Origin: Sphingomonas_Q fennica_A
GTDB taxonomy: Bacteria; Pseudomonadota; Alphaproteobacteria; Sphingomonadales; Sphingomonadaceae
Length of the DNA stretch: 64,000 nt
NCBI GenBank assembly: GCA_036946415.1
Contig: JAQIJD010000002.1
Location: 62,001 to 126,000 of the forward strand
Direction of reading: 5' to 3'
The notes beneath the pieces are model-generated. The model made no database searches. It worked only from the letters and a program-made list of their open reading frames with translations, and was not told where the DNA came from. Numbering within the stretch: position 1 is the stretch's first letter; each line of letters begins with the position of its first letter. The translations under genes and the position numbers were made by a program. Positions 16,391 to 24,477 of the stretch are shown here, piece by piece.

Positions 16391-16971
16391 GCCGCGCGGC
16401 TGCCGGGCTTCACCGCCGGCACGTCCCGGAGGTGCGGGGGGAGGGCATCGGCGGGCCACGCCTCCACCTTCAGCCGCATCAGCGGATAGAAGGGAACGCC
16501 CAGATCGGCGGCGCCGTCCGACCGGTCGACCAGCGCGGCGGCGGCGATCACCTCGCCACCCGCCGCCGCCACCGCCTTGATCGCCTCGCGCGAACTGAGA
16601 CCGGTCGAGACGACGTCCTCGACCAGCAGCACCTTCTCGTGCGGGCGGAGGGCGAAGCCGCGGCGGAGGTGGAACACGCCGTCCGGCCGCTCGACGAACA
16701 TCGCCGGCAGGCCGAGCGCGCGGCCCATCTCGTGCCCGATGATGACGCCACCCATCGCCGGGGAGACGATTGCGTTCAGTTGCAGCTTGATCTTGTCGGG
16801 CAGCGTGCGGGCCAGCGCCTCGGCCAGGCGGGTGGCGCGGGCGCCGTCCATCAGCACGCGCGCGCATTGCAGATAGCGATCGGACCTGAGACCGGATGAG
16901 AGGATGAAATGCCCCTCGAGCAGCGCTTCCGCCGCGCGGAATTCGGCCAGCACCTCGTCCTGCGTCATCAT
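16387..16971 (-). CDS. pyrE: Orotate phosphoribosyltransferase
   Basis: Makes orotidine 5'-phosphate from orotate and PRPP in pyrimidine synthesis. The protein is about 194 residues, starting MMTQDEVLAEFRAAEALLEGHFILSSGLRSDRYLQCARVL. The PRPP-binding motif is VLLVEDVVSTGLSSREA, and the catalytic loop contains RPDGVFHLRRGFAL. Two adjacent ATG codons (16971 and 16968) follow a GGGACG site; either could serve. First gene of the minus-strand housekeeping run and divergent from ctaC, with 167 bp for both promoters. Confidence 0.94.
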   Translation of the reverse strand: MMTQDEVLAEFRAAEALLEGHFILSSGLRSDRYLQCARVLMDGARATRLAEALARTLPDKIKLQLNAIVSPAMGGVIIGHEMGRALGLPAMFVERPDGVFHLRRGFALRPHEKVLLVEDVVSTGLSSREAIKAVAAAGGEVIAAAALVDRSDGAADLGVPFYPLMRLKVEAWPADALPPHLRDVPAVKPGSRAA

Positions 16972-17138
16972 TACGTCCCGTCCGTCCTCGTTCCGGCCGG
17001 GTGGGCGATACGACGACGGCGGGCGCGCTTCAATCGCTTGCAATCGGGGCCGAGAAGGTGTTGAGGACGGGAACGCGGCCGGATGCCACAGGTGCGTCCT
17101 GCGCCGCGCTGCCCGATGCGGCACCTTTTGGGGGTGAG

Positions 17139-18236
17139 ATGAAGAGGTTCGAGACGATCCTGGCGGCCGTGGCGCTCTCGTTCGGCGGGGCCGTGGCCGC
17201 GCCTGCGATGGCGCAGGCCCCGGCGCCGGTGGTGGCGAGCGCGCCCACCGGCGATACGACGCCGGCTGCGGCGGTGGATGCGGCGCCCGCCGCGGCGGCG
17301 GCCCCGGCCCCGGCGCTGCCCAAGATCGCGCCCACCCCCGCCATCGGCATGCCCGATGGCCGGATGGGCCTGCAGGAACAGGTGACGGACGTCGGCCACG
17401 AGGCCGCCTGGATGCACAATTGGATCCTGATGCCGGTAATGACGGCGATCTCGCTGCTCGTGCTGCTGCTGCTTCTCTACGTCGTCATCCGCTTCCGCGC
17501 CTCGGCGAACCCGACGCCCTCCAAGACGTCGCACAACACGCTGATTGAGGTGCTGTGGACGCTGGTGCCGGTGCTGGTGTTGCTGGTGATCGCGGTTCCC
17601 TCGATCCGCCTGATCGCGCGCCAATATGCGCCGCCCAAGGCCGACCTGACGGTGAAGGTGATCGGCAACCAATGGTATTGGACCTATCAATATCCCGATA
17701 ACGGCGATTTCGAGATCGTCTCCAACATGTTGTCCGAGGACAAGCGTACCCCCGCCGACGGCCCCCGCCTGCTGGCGGTGGACGAGCGGATGGTGGTGCC
17801 GGCCGGCGCCGTCGTGAAGCTGATCGTCACCTCCAACGACGTCATCCACTCCTTCGCCGTGCCCGCCTTCTGGACGAAGATGGACGCGGTGCCCGGCCGC
17901 CTCAACGAGACGTGGTTCAAGGTCGATCGCCCCGGCGTCTATTTCGGCCAATGCTCCGAACTGTGCGGCGCGCGCCACGCCTATATGCCGATCGCGGTCG
18001 AGGTCGTCCCCCAGGCGCGCTTCGCCGCCTGGGTCGCCTCCAAGGGCGGCACGATGCCCGGCGCGGCGCCGGCCAACAATCCGGATGCGACCAGCCCGGC
18101 CTCGCCCGCGGTCGCCGGCCCCGGCGCCTCGGCCAGCCCTGAGCAGGCCACGCCCGCCCCCGCCATTCCCGCCACCACCGGCGCTGCGGTCACCACGTCG
18201 CAGGGCGCCACCGCCAACGAGGGCTCCCGCCCATGA
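17139..18236 (+). CDS. ctaC: Cytochrome c oxidase subunit II
   Basis: Takes electrons from cytochrome c through the binuclear CuA centre. About 365 residues: a signal peptide (FETILAAVALSFGGAVAAPAMAQ), an Ala/Pro-rich stretch, two membrane helices (WILMPVMTAISLLVLLLLLY and LVPVLVLLVIAVPSIRL), then a cupredoxin domain. CuA ligands are the His in DVIHSFAVP (about 237) and C-S-E-L-C-G-A-R-H-A-Y-M (about 270), all present. The aromatic stretch NQWYWTYQYP is intact. A Pro/Ala-rich tail of about 60 residues follows, unlike short classical forms. ATG 17139 has GGTGAG just before it. It overlaps ctaD by four bases. Confidence 0.95.
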   Translation: MKRFETILAAVALSFGGAVAAPAMAQAPAPVVASAPTGDTTPAAAVDAAPAAAAAPAPALPKIAPTPAIGMPDGRMGLQEQVTDVGHEAAWMHNWILMPVMTAISLLVLLLLLYVVIRFRASANPTPSKTSHNTLIEVLWTLVPVLVLLVIAVPSIRLIARQYAPPKADLTVKVIGNQWYWTYQYPDNGDFEIVSNMLSEDKRTPADGPRLLAVDERMVVPAGAVVKLIVTSNDVIHSFAVPAFWTKMDAVPGRLNETWFKVDRPGVYFGQCSELCGARHAYMPIAVEVVPQARFAAWVASKGGTMPGAAPANNPDATSPASPAVAGPGASASPEQATPAPAIPATTGAAVTTSQGATANEGSRP

Positions 18237-19910
18237 CCGACATCACCGCAGACCGTTTCCAGGCGCATGGCGACCATGCGCATCATCACGATGACCATGC
18301 CGATCACCATCCGGGCTTCTTCGCCCGCTGGTTCATGTCCACCAACCACAAGGACATCGGCACGCTCTACCTGATCTTCGCGATCGTGGCGGGCATCATC
18401 GGCGGCGGCATCTCCGGCCTGATGCGGGCGGAGCTGGCGCATCCCGGCATCCAGTATCTGACCACCTGGTCGGTGCTGATGGGCGAGGCGCCGAATTTCG
18501 ATACCGCGCTCCACCTGTGGAACGTGCTCATCACCGCGCACGGCCTCATCATGGTGTTCTTCATGGTGATGCCGGCGATGATCGGCGGCTTCGGCAACTG
18601 GTTCGTGCCGATCATGATCGGCGCGCCCGACATGGCCTTCCCGCGCATGAACAACATCAGCTTCTGGCTGATCGTGCCGGCCTTCATCCTGCTGCTCGGC
18701 TCGACCTTCGTCTCCGGCGGGTACCGGTAACGGCGCGGGCACGGGCTGGACGGTCTATGCCCCGCTGTCGACCAGCGGTTCGGCCGGTCCGGCGGTCGAC
18801 ATGGGCATCCTCGCCCTGCACCTCGCCGGCGCCTCGTCGATCCTGGGCGCGATCAACTTCATCACCACCATCCTCAACATGCGCGCGCCGGGCATGACCC
18901 TGCACAAGATGCCGCTGTTCGTATGGTCGGTGCTGGTCACCGCCTTCCTGCTGCTGCTGGCGCTGCCCGTGCTGGCCGCGGCGATCACGATGCTGCTGAC
19001 CGACCGCAACTTCGGCACGACCTTCTTCGATGCGTCGGGCGGTGGCGATCCGATCCTCTACCAGCATCTGTTCTGGTTCTTCGGCCACCCCGAAGTCTAC
19101 ATCATGATCCTGCCGGGCTTCGGCATCGTCAGCCACATCGTCTCCACCTTCAGCCGCAAGCCCGTCTTCGGCTATCTCGGCATGGCCTATGCCATGGTGG
19201 CGATCGGCGTGGTCGGCTTCGTCGTGTGGGCGCACCACATGTTCACGACCGGCCTCAGCGTGAACACCAAGATGTATTTCACCGCGGCGACGATGATCAT
19301 CGCCGTGCCCACCGGCATCAAGATCTTCTCGTGGATCGCGACGATGTGGGGCGGCTCGCTCCGCTTCAAGACGCCGATGCTGTGGGCGATCGGGTTCATC
19401 TTCATGTTCACCGTTGGCGGCGTGACGGGTGTGCTGCTCGCCAACGGCGGCATCGACAATTACATGCATGACACCTATTACGTGGTGGCGCACTTCCACT
19501 ACGTGCTGTCGCTGGGTGCCGTCTTCTCGCTGTTCGCCGGTTTCTATTACTGGTTCGGCAAGATTTTCGGGAAGGAGTATAACGAACTCCTCGGCCAGCT
19601 GCACTTCTGGGTGTTCTTCATCGGCGTGAACGTGCTGTTCTTCCCGATGCACTTCCTGGGTCTCGATGGTATGCCGCGCCGCTATCCGGACTATCCGGAC
19701 GCCTTCGCCGGCTACAACCAGCTGGCGACGACGGGCTACATGATCATGGCCGCGGGCATGGCGATCTTCTTCGTCAACCTCGTCTGGTCGCTGATCGCGG
19801 GCAAGAAGGCGGAGGCCAACCCCTGGGGCGAAGGTGCCACCACGCTCGAGTGGACGCTCTCCAGCCCGCCGCCCTTCCACCAGTTCGAGACGCTGCCCGT
19901 CATCGACTGA
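18233..19910 (+). pseudogene. ctaD: Cytochrome c oxidase subunit I, broken by 1-base insertion
   Basis: Subunit I carries heme a and the heme a3/CuB site. The frame from 18233 gives a good N terminus (STNHKDIGTLYLIF, low-spin heme His in LITAHGLIMVFF) and reaches FVSGGYR, then TAG-like stop TAA at 18728-18730. The rest of the protein continues without loss in the next frame (GNGAGTGWTVYAPLSTSG..., HPEVYIM with the CuB His and Tyr, HHMFTTG, HDTYYVVAHFHYVLS). Removing one base, the T at 18722 in ggcgggTaccgg, restores the normal S-G-G-T-G-N-G-A-G-T-G-W. The repaired protein would be 558 residues, normal for CtaD. No stop lies in the second part. Either a true frameshift or an assembly error. 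Confidence 0.9.
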
Positions 19911-19936
19911 CGATCGGCTTTCCCGACCGACCGAAC

Positions 19937-19968
19937 GGCCCCGGCAGCGATGCCGGGGCCTTTCTTTT
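19937..19968 (+). terminator. Rho-independent terminator after ctaD
   Basis: GGCCCCGGCA (19937-19946), loop GCGA, TGCCGGGGCC (19951-19960) make a perfect 10-bp GC-rich stem followed by TTTCTTTT. It would end or reduce transcription of ctaC-ctaD before the downstream assembly genes. Confidence 0.9.
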
Positions 19969-20043
19969 GCGGTCGGCGCGGTGGTCGCGGTTCCCCGGCG
20001 ACTGTCGACCGGCTTACAAGGCGACCGGTAGGGAGATGGGGCG

Positions 20044-20718
20044 ATGCTCTGGAGGGTGGTGGCGGCGGCAGGCATGGCGGCGATGCTGGGCGGCTGCGAT
20101 GGCGGCAGCGGCACGCCCGCCGAGGCGGTCGCCCGATCGCGCAGCGCGCTGGCCGATCGCCCACGTCCCTGCGCTGTCACCGATCCCGCCGCCGCGTCCC
20201 AGGCCGAGCGCCGCTGCCGGGCGACACCCGGTGCGGAAGCCGGCGCCTGCCACGCTGCCCGCCGTTCCTGCCCAGCGATCGCTGCCGAGACGGCGCGGGC
20301 CTGCGCGGCACAGGACCGTGCGGCGCCCGCCGCCTGCCGCCCCGATCCGCGCAGCGCCGAGGCGGCGGTGGCGGTCGTCCGCCTCTATTATGCGGCAATC
20401 GACGCGGGCGATTTCGCGACTGCCTGGGCGCAATGGGGGCCGGGGGGCCAGCCGGGCCGCGACTATGCCGCCTTCGTCGCGGGCTTCGCGACGACGCGCT
20501 CCGCCACCGTCGCCGTCACCGGGGCGGTGGAGAGCGATGCCGGGGCGGGGTCGATCTACGCCACCGTGCCCGTCGCGATAAAGGCGATCGAGACCGACGG
20601 GCGGCGGCGGCTTTATAGCGGCAGCTATGTCCTGCGGCGGGTGAACGACGTCGACGGGGCGAGCGCGGCGCAGCGACGCTGGCATATCGCCTCGGCGAGG
20701 CTCGTGCCGCAGAAGTGA
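20044..20718 (+). CDS. Cys-rich putative lipoprotein, unknown function
   Basis: A 224-residue protein not recognised as any named family. N terminus MLWRVVAAAGMAAMLGGCDGG is a lipoprotein signal with lipobox LGGC, so it is probably anchored in a membrane facing the periplasm. The middle part (residues 40-105) has six to eight Cys in an Ala/Arg-rich context (CAV...RRCRA...ACHAARRSCPA...ACAAQ...ACRP). The second half (AVVRLYYAAIDAGDFATAWAQWG...) resembles NTF2/SnoaL-like folds. A GGGAG ribosome site precedes the ATG. It sits between the ctaD terminator and ctaB, so a link to oxidase assembly is possible but unproven. Confidence 0.65.
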   Translation: MLWRVVAAAGMAAMLGGCDGGSGTPAEAVARSRSALADRPRPCAVTDPAAASQAERRCRATPGAEAGACHAARRSCPAIAAETARACAAQDRAAPAACRPDPRSAEAAVAVVRLYYAAIDAGDFATAWAQWGPGGQPGRDYAAFVAGFATTRSATVAVTGAVESDAGAGSIYATVPVAIKAIETDGRRRLYSGSYVLRRVNDVDGASAAQRRWHIASARLVPQK

Positions 20719-20748
20719 GGTTGTTCGCGCAGAGGCGCGGAGACGCCA
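20719..20748. repeat. Single copy of the GCGGAGACGC repeat
   Basis: The segment GTTCGCGCAGAGGCGCGGAG followed by ACGC matches the repeat units at 27110-27444. Here it is a lone copy just after the lipoprotein stop. Confidence 0.65.
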
Positions 20749-20855
20749 CGGGCTGGCGGACGTGAAGGCCGCGGCCGGCGGGGCGTGATCCTTGCCGCGC
20801 GCACCGCCGCGCTCCGCCCTTTTCTCGGGGGCCGGGCAGGCGTATAGGTGCGGCC

Positions 20856-21761
20856 ATGCTCGCCACCACCGCTTCGCCCGCGCTGCCCGCAGAATGGCGC
20901 GATTTCCTGGCGCTGACCAAGCCGCGGGTGATGACTTTGGTCGTCTTCACCGGCCTGTGTGGCCTGCTCGCCGCGCCCGTCCACATCCATCCGGTGATCG
21001 GCTTCACCGCCATCCTGTGCATCGCGCTCGGTGCCGGTGCCTCGGGCGCGCTCAACCAATGGTACGAGGCGGAGATCGACGCGCGGATGAAGCGCACGCG
21101 TGGCCGCCCGCTCCCCGCCGGCCGCATGGACCGGCAGGCGGCGCTGCATTTCGGCGTGGCACTGGCGGTCTTCTCGGTCGTGACGATGGGGCTGGTCGTC
21201 AACCTGCTCGCGGCGGCGATCCTGCTCGGCTCGATCCTCTATTATGTCGTCGCCTACACGATGTGGCTGAAGCCGCGGACGCCGCAGAACATCGTCATCG
21301 GCGGGGCGGCCGGCGCCTTCCCGCCGCTGATCGGCTGGGCGGCGGCGACCGGCCGGGTCGAGACGCTGCCGGTGCTGCTGTTCGCACTCGTCTTCCTGTG
21401 GACGCCGCCGCATTTCTGGGCGCTGTCGCTCTACGTCCGCACCGATTATGCCGCGGCCGGCATTCCGATGCTGCCGGTGGTGGCGGGCAACCGCACGACG
21501 CGCCGCCACGTGCTGCTCTACACGCTGCCGCTGGTCGCCTGCGCCGTCGCGCCCTGGCCGCTGGGGCTGACGGGCGCGATCTACGGCACGGTCGCCGCCG
21601 TCCTGTCCGCTTTGTTCCTGCTGCTGGCGGTGCGCGTGGCGATGAGCGACGAGGCGGATCAGGCGCTGATGCGGCCCGAACGGCAGCTCTTCAAATTCTC
21701 GATCCTCTACCTCTTCGTTCTGTTCGGCGCGGTGGTGGCGGACCGGATGCTGCTGGCATGA
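20856..21761 (+). CDS. ctaB: Protoheme IX farnesyltransferase (heme O synthase)
   Basis: Adds a farnesyl group to heme b to give heme O, the precursor of heme a for the oxidase. A 301-residue UbiA-family membrane protein with about nine helices. The first Asp-rich prenyl-diphosphate site is NQWYEAEIDARMKRTRGRPLPAG (N-x-x-x-D-x-x-x-D), preceded by LTKPRVMTLVVFTGLCGL. TPPHFWALSLYVRTDYAAAGIPMLPV is the second family box. Start MLATTASPALPAEWRDFLALTKPR. Its stop overlaps the next small gene (ATGA, 21758-21761). Confidence 0.95.
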   Translation: MLATTASPALPAEWRDFLALTKPRVMTLVVFTGLCGLLAAPVHIHPVIGFTAILCIALGAGASGALNQWYEAEIDARMKRTRGRPLPAGRMDRQAALHFGVALAVFSVVTMGLVVNLLAAAILLGSILYYVVAYTMWLKPRTPQNIVIGGAAGAFPPLIGWAAATGRVETLPVLLFALVFLWTPPHFWALSLYVRTDYAAAGIPMLPVVAGNRTTRRHVLLYTLPLVACAVAPWPLGLTGAIYGTVAAVLSALFLLLAVRVAMSDEADQALMRPERQLFKFSILYLFVLFGAVVADRMLLA

Positions 21762-21886
21762 GCCTGCCCCCCGAAACCGAGGCGGAACGCCGCCGCCGCC
21801 AGAACAGCCGCGCGCTGGTGACGGCGCTGATCCTGGGTGCGCTGGTGGCGCTGTTCTACGCCATCACCATCGCGAAGATGGCCTGA
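21758..21886 (+). CDS. Small single-helix membrane protein, CoxF-like
   Basis: A 42-residue protein that automatic callers easily miss. Charged N terminus (SLPPETEAERRRRQNSR) followed by one membrane helix (ALVTALILGALVALFYAITIAKMA). Its ATG overlaps the ctaB stop by four bases, and its stop shares one base with the ctaG start (TGATG at 21884-21888). The position between ctaB and ctaG and the layout match the small CoxF/assembly proteins seen there in alphaproteobacteria. Its precise role is not established. Confidence 0.8.
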   Translation: MSLPPETEAERRRRQNSRALVTALILGALVALFYAITIAKMA

Positions 21887-22461
21887 TGGCGACCGCCGCC
21901 CCGCGCCCGCCTGCCGATCGCCGCAACCGCCGCGTCGGCCTCGTCATGGCGCTGGTCGCCGCGGCGATGGTCGGCCTCGGCTTCGCCTCCTCGCCGCTCT
22001 ACCGCATGTTCTGCCAGGTGACGGGCTATGCCGGCACGCCGCAAAAGGCGCTGGGGGCGGAGGCGCCGGGGGCGGTCGGCAAGATCGTCAACGTCCGCTT
22101 CGATTCGAACGTTGCGCCCGGCATGGGCTGGCGGTTCGAGCCGGAACAGAAGGTGGCGCGCGTCGCGGTCGGCGCGCGGCAGATGGCCTTCTTCTCGGCC
22201 ACCAACGAGACCGATCATCCGATCACCGGCAGCGCCAGTTTCAACGTCAGCCCCGATCAGGCGGGGCCGTATTTCACCAAGATCCAGTGCTTCTGCTTCA
22301 CCGAACAGACGCTCCGCCCGCACGAGACGGTGCGGATGCCGGTGGTCTATTATCTCGATCCGGCGCTGTTGAAGGACAAGGATGCCGATGCGGTGAGCGA
22401 GATCACGCTCAGCTACACCTTCTTCCCCGTCGACAAGCCCGAAAGCGGCGTCCGCGGCTGA
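21886..22461 (+). CDS. ctaG: Cytochrome c oxidase assembly protein CtaG/Cox11
   Basis: Delivers copper to the CuB site of subunit I. 191 residues: one N-terminal membrane helix (VGLVMALVAAAMVGLGFASSPLY), then a periplasmic immunoglobulin-like copper domain. The copper ligands are in the hallmark KIQCFCFTEQTL (C-F-C-F). Other family features are YRMFCQVTGYAGTPQ and LSYTFFPVDK. Translationally coupled to the small CoxF-like gene. Confidence 0.95.
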   Translation: MATAAPRPPADRRNRRVGLVMALVAAAMVGLGFASSPLYRMFCQVTGYAGTPQKALGAEAPGAVGKIVNVRFDSNVAPGMGWRFEPEQKVARVAVGARQMAFFSATNETDHPITGSASFNVSPDQAGPYFTKIQCFCFTEQTLRPHETVRMPVVYYLDPALLKDKDADAVSEITLSYTFFPVDKPESGVRG

Positions 22462-22537
22462 CGCTGCGGGCCATTGCACCGCGCGTCGGAGCGCCCTAAG
22501 GCGAGGCGCAAAGCACGACGCAGGGGATTTCCGAACG

Positions 22538-23359
22538 ATGGCCGGCGCCAAGAATCACGATTACCATATCCTGCCGCCCAGCATCTGGCCGATCTTCGGC
22601 TCCTTCTCGGCGCTGGCCATGGCCGCGGGCGGGATCCGCTGGATGCACAATATGGCGTTCGGCGGCACCCTGTTCTTCATCGGCCTGGCGCTCGTCCTGT
22701 TCACCATGTTCTCCTGGTGGAGCCAGGTGATCCGCGAGGCGCATGCCGGCGATCATACCCCCGTCGTCCAGCTCCACTTCCGCTACGGGATGATCCTGTT
22801 CATCGCGTCGGAAGTGATGTTCTTCGTGGGCTGGTTCTGGTCGTGGTTCGATTTCTCGCTCTTCCCCTCCACCGTCGATGCGGTGGGCGGCACTTGGCCG
22901 CCCAAGGGGATCGAGGTGATCGATCCGTTCCACTTCCCGCTGCTCAACACGCTGATCCTGCTGTGCTCGGGCACGACGGTGACGTGGGCGCACCACGCGT
23001 TGCTCCACAATGATCGCAAGGGGCTGATCCAGGGCCTGTGGTGCACGATCCTGCTGGGCGTGCTGTTCTCGTTCATCCAGGCCTATGAATATATCCACGC
23101 CCCGTTCGCCTTCAAAGGCCTGAACTATGGCGCGGCCTTCTTCATGGCGACGGGCTTCCACGGCTTCCACGTCATCGTCGGCACCATCTTTCTCGCCGTC
23201 TGCCTGGTGCGCGCCTATCGCGGCGATTTCACCCCCCGCCAGCATTTCGGCTTCGAGGCGGCGGCTTGGTATTGGCATTTCGTCGACGTGGTGTGGCTGT
23301 TCCTGTTCCTCTCCATCTACGTATGGGGCGGTTGGGGCGCGACGGTCCACGCGGGCTGA
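22538..23359 (+). CDS. ctaE: Cytochrome c oxidase subunit III
   Basis: Seven-helix core subunit of the aa3 oxidase. 273 residues starting MAGAKNHDYHILPPSIWPIFGSFSAL. Conserved elements include GMILFIASEVMFFVGWFWSWF with the membrane Glu, HHALLHNDRKG, FHGFHVIVGTIFLAVCLVR and FGFEAAAWYWHFVDVVWLFLFL. Complete and in a single frame. It starts 76 bp after ctaG. Confidence 0.96.
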   Translation: MAGAKNHDYHILPPSIWPIFGSFSALAMAAGGIRWMHNMAFGGTLFFIGLALVLFTMFSWWSQVIREAHAGDHTPVVQLHFRYGMILFIASEVMFFVGWFWSWFDFSLFPSTVDAVGGTWPPKGIEVIDPFHFPLLNTLILLCSGTTVTWAHHALLHNDRKGLIQGLWCTILLGVLFSFIQAYEYIHAPFAFKGLNYGAAFFMATGFHGFHVIVGTIFLAVCLVRAYRGDFTPRQHFGFEAAAWYWHFVDVVWLFLFLSIYVWGGWGATVHAG

Positions 23360-23368
23360 TCGAGGTAA

Positions 23369-23404
23369 GGGCAAAAGCGCCGCCGCCGGGCGCGGCGCTT
23401 GCCC
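23369..23404. terminator. Hairpin between ctaE and DUF983 gene
   Basis: GGGC-AAAA-GCGCCGC (23369-23383) pairs with GCGGCGC-TT-GCCC (23392-23404) around an 8-base loop with a small internal bulge. No T tract follows, so it may be an mRNA-processing or attenuating hairpin more than a full terminator. Confidence 0.45.
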
Positions 23405-23425
23405 GCCTGATGCGTTGAGCCCGGC

Positions 23426-23818
23426 ATGACCGATCCACTTTCCCCCGCCGCCGGCGCGCCCACCCCGACGCAGGTGGGCCTGCGCGGCCTCTGCCCCCGC
23501 TGCGGGGCGAACACATTGTTCGCGGGCCTGATCGCGTTCGCGCCGCGCTGTTCCGCCTGTGGGCTGGACTATGGCGCGTTCAACGTCGGCGACGGGCCGG
23601 CCGCCTTCCTCACCACCATCATCGGTACGCTGGCGACGATCGCCGCGATCGTCGTGGCGCTCGCCTGGAACCCGCCGTGGTGGGTGCATGTGCTGCTGTG
23701 GGTGCCGATCACCTTGGCCAGCGTGATGGTATCGCTGCGCATCACCAAGGGGATGCTGCTCGCCCTCGAATATCGCAACGCCGCGCGGCAGGGCCGGATC
23801 GCCGAGCCGGACGCCTGA
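23426..23818 (+). CDS. DUF983 family membrane protein
   Basis: A 130-residue protein with an N-terminal zinc-ribbon-like pair (GLCPRCGANTLF ... RCSACGLDYGAF) and two membrane helices (FLTTIIGTLATIAAIVVALAW and VHVLLWVPITLASVMVSLRI). DUF983 genes are regularly found in cytochrome oxidase operons between ctaE and surf1 in alphaproteobacteria, implying a role in oxidase assembly, but the biochemical function is not known to me. It ends 1 base before the SURF1 start. Confidence 0.88.
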   Translation: MTDPLSPAAGAPTPTQVGLRGLCPRCGANTLFAGLIAFAPRCSACGLDYGAFNVGDGPAAFLTTIIGTLATIAAIVVALAWNPPWWVHVLLWVPITLASVMVSLRITKGMLLALEYRNAARQGRIAEPDA

Positions 23819-23819
23819 C

Positions 23820-24437
23820 ATGCGCCGCCTGCCGCCCGTCGCCACCGCCGTCGTCGCGGTTGCCGTCGCGGCGATGATCGCTCTGGGCGTCTGGCAGATC
23901 GGGCGCGGGCGGGAAAAGGACGTGCAGGTGGCGCGCTACGCCGCCGCCGCCGGCCGCCCGCCGATCGCCTTTCCGCGCGCGGGCGAAGGGGAGGGGGCCT
24001 TGTTCCGCCGATCCGCGCTGATGTGCCTCGATGTGGCGGGGTGGCAGCTCGCGCCGGGCCGCAACCGCGCCGGCGCCAGCGGCTGGCGCTACCTCGCCCG
24101 CTGCCGGACGGGCGCGGAGGGGCCGGGGGCGCTGGTCGACATCGGCTGGTCGGCCCGCTTCGACGCGCGCCCGGCATGGACCGGTGGCCTGGTGCGCGGC
24201 ACGATCGCCCCGGCGCCCGACCACCGCAGCCTGATCGCCACGCTGACCCAAGGCCGCCGCCCGACCGAGATCGCGCTCATCGCGGACACCCCCGCCCCCG
24301 GCCTCGCCGCCAGCGCGCCGCCCTCGGTGGCGGACATACCCAACAACCACCGCGGCTATGCGGTCCAATGGTTCGCCTTCGCCGCGATCGCAGCGATCGT
24401 ATATGTCGTGGCGCTGCGGGCGCGGCGGCGGGGGTGA
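23820..24437 (+). CDS. SURF1 family oxidase assembly protein
   Basis: Helps insert heme a into subunit I. 205 residues with an N-terminal helix (VATAVVAVAVAAMIALGVWQIGRG, which includes the LGVWQ family motif), a periplasmic domain and a C-terminal helix. The second signature SVADIPNNHRGYAVQWFAFAAIA (N-x-H-x-x-Y-A-x-x-W-F) is clear. Last gene of the oxidase block; thrC follows 40 bp later on the same strand. Confidence 0.92.
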   Translation: MRRLPPVATAVVAVAVAAMIALGVWQIGRGREKDVQVARYAAAAGRPPIAFPRAGEGEGALFRRSALMCLDVAGWQLAPGRNRAGASGWRYLARCRTGAEGPGALVDIGWSARFDARPAWTGGLVRGTIAPAPDHRSLIATLTQGRRPTEIALIADTPAPGLAASAPPSVADIPNNHRGYAVQWFAFAAIAAIVYVVALRARRRG

Positions 24438-24477
24438 GGGCGGTTGCCGCCCGCGCGCGCCTCCGGTAAGCGGCGCC

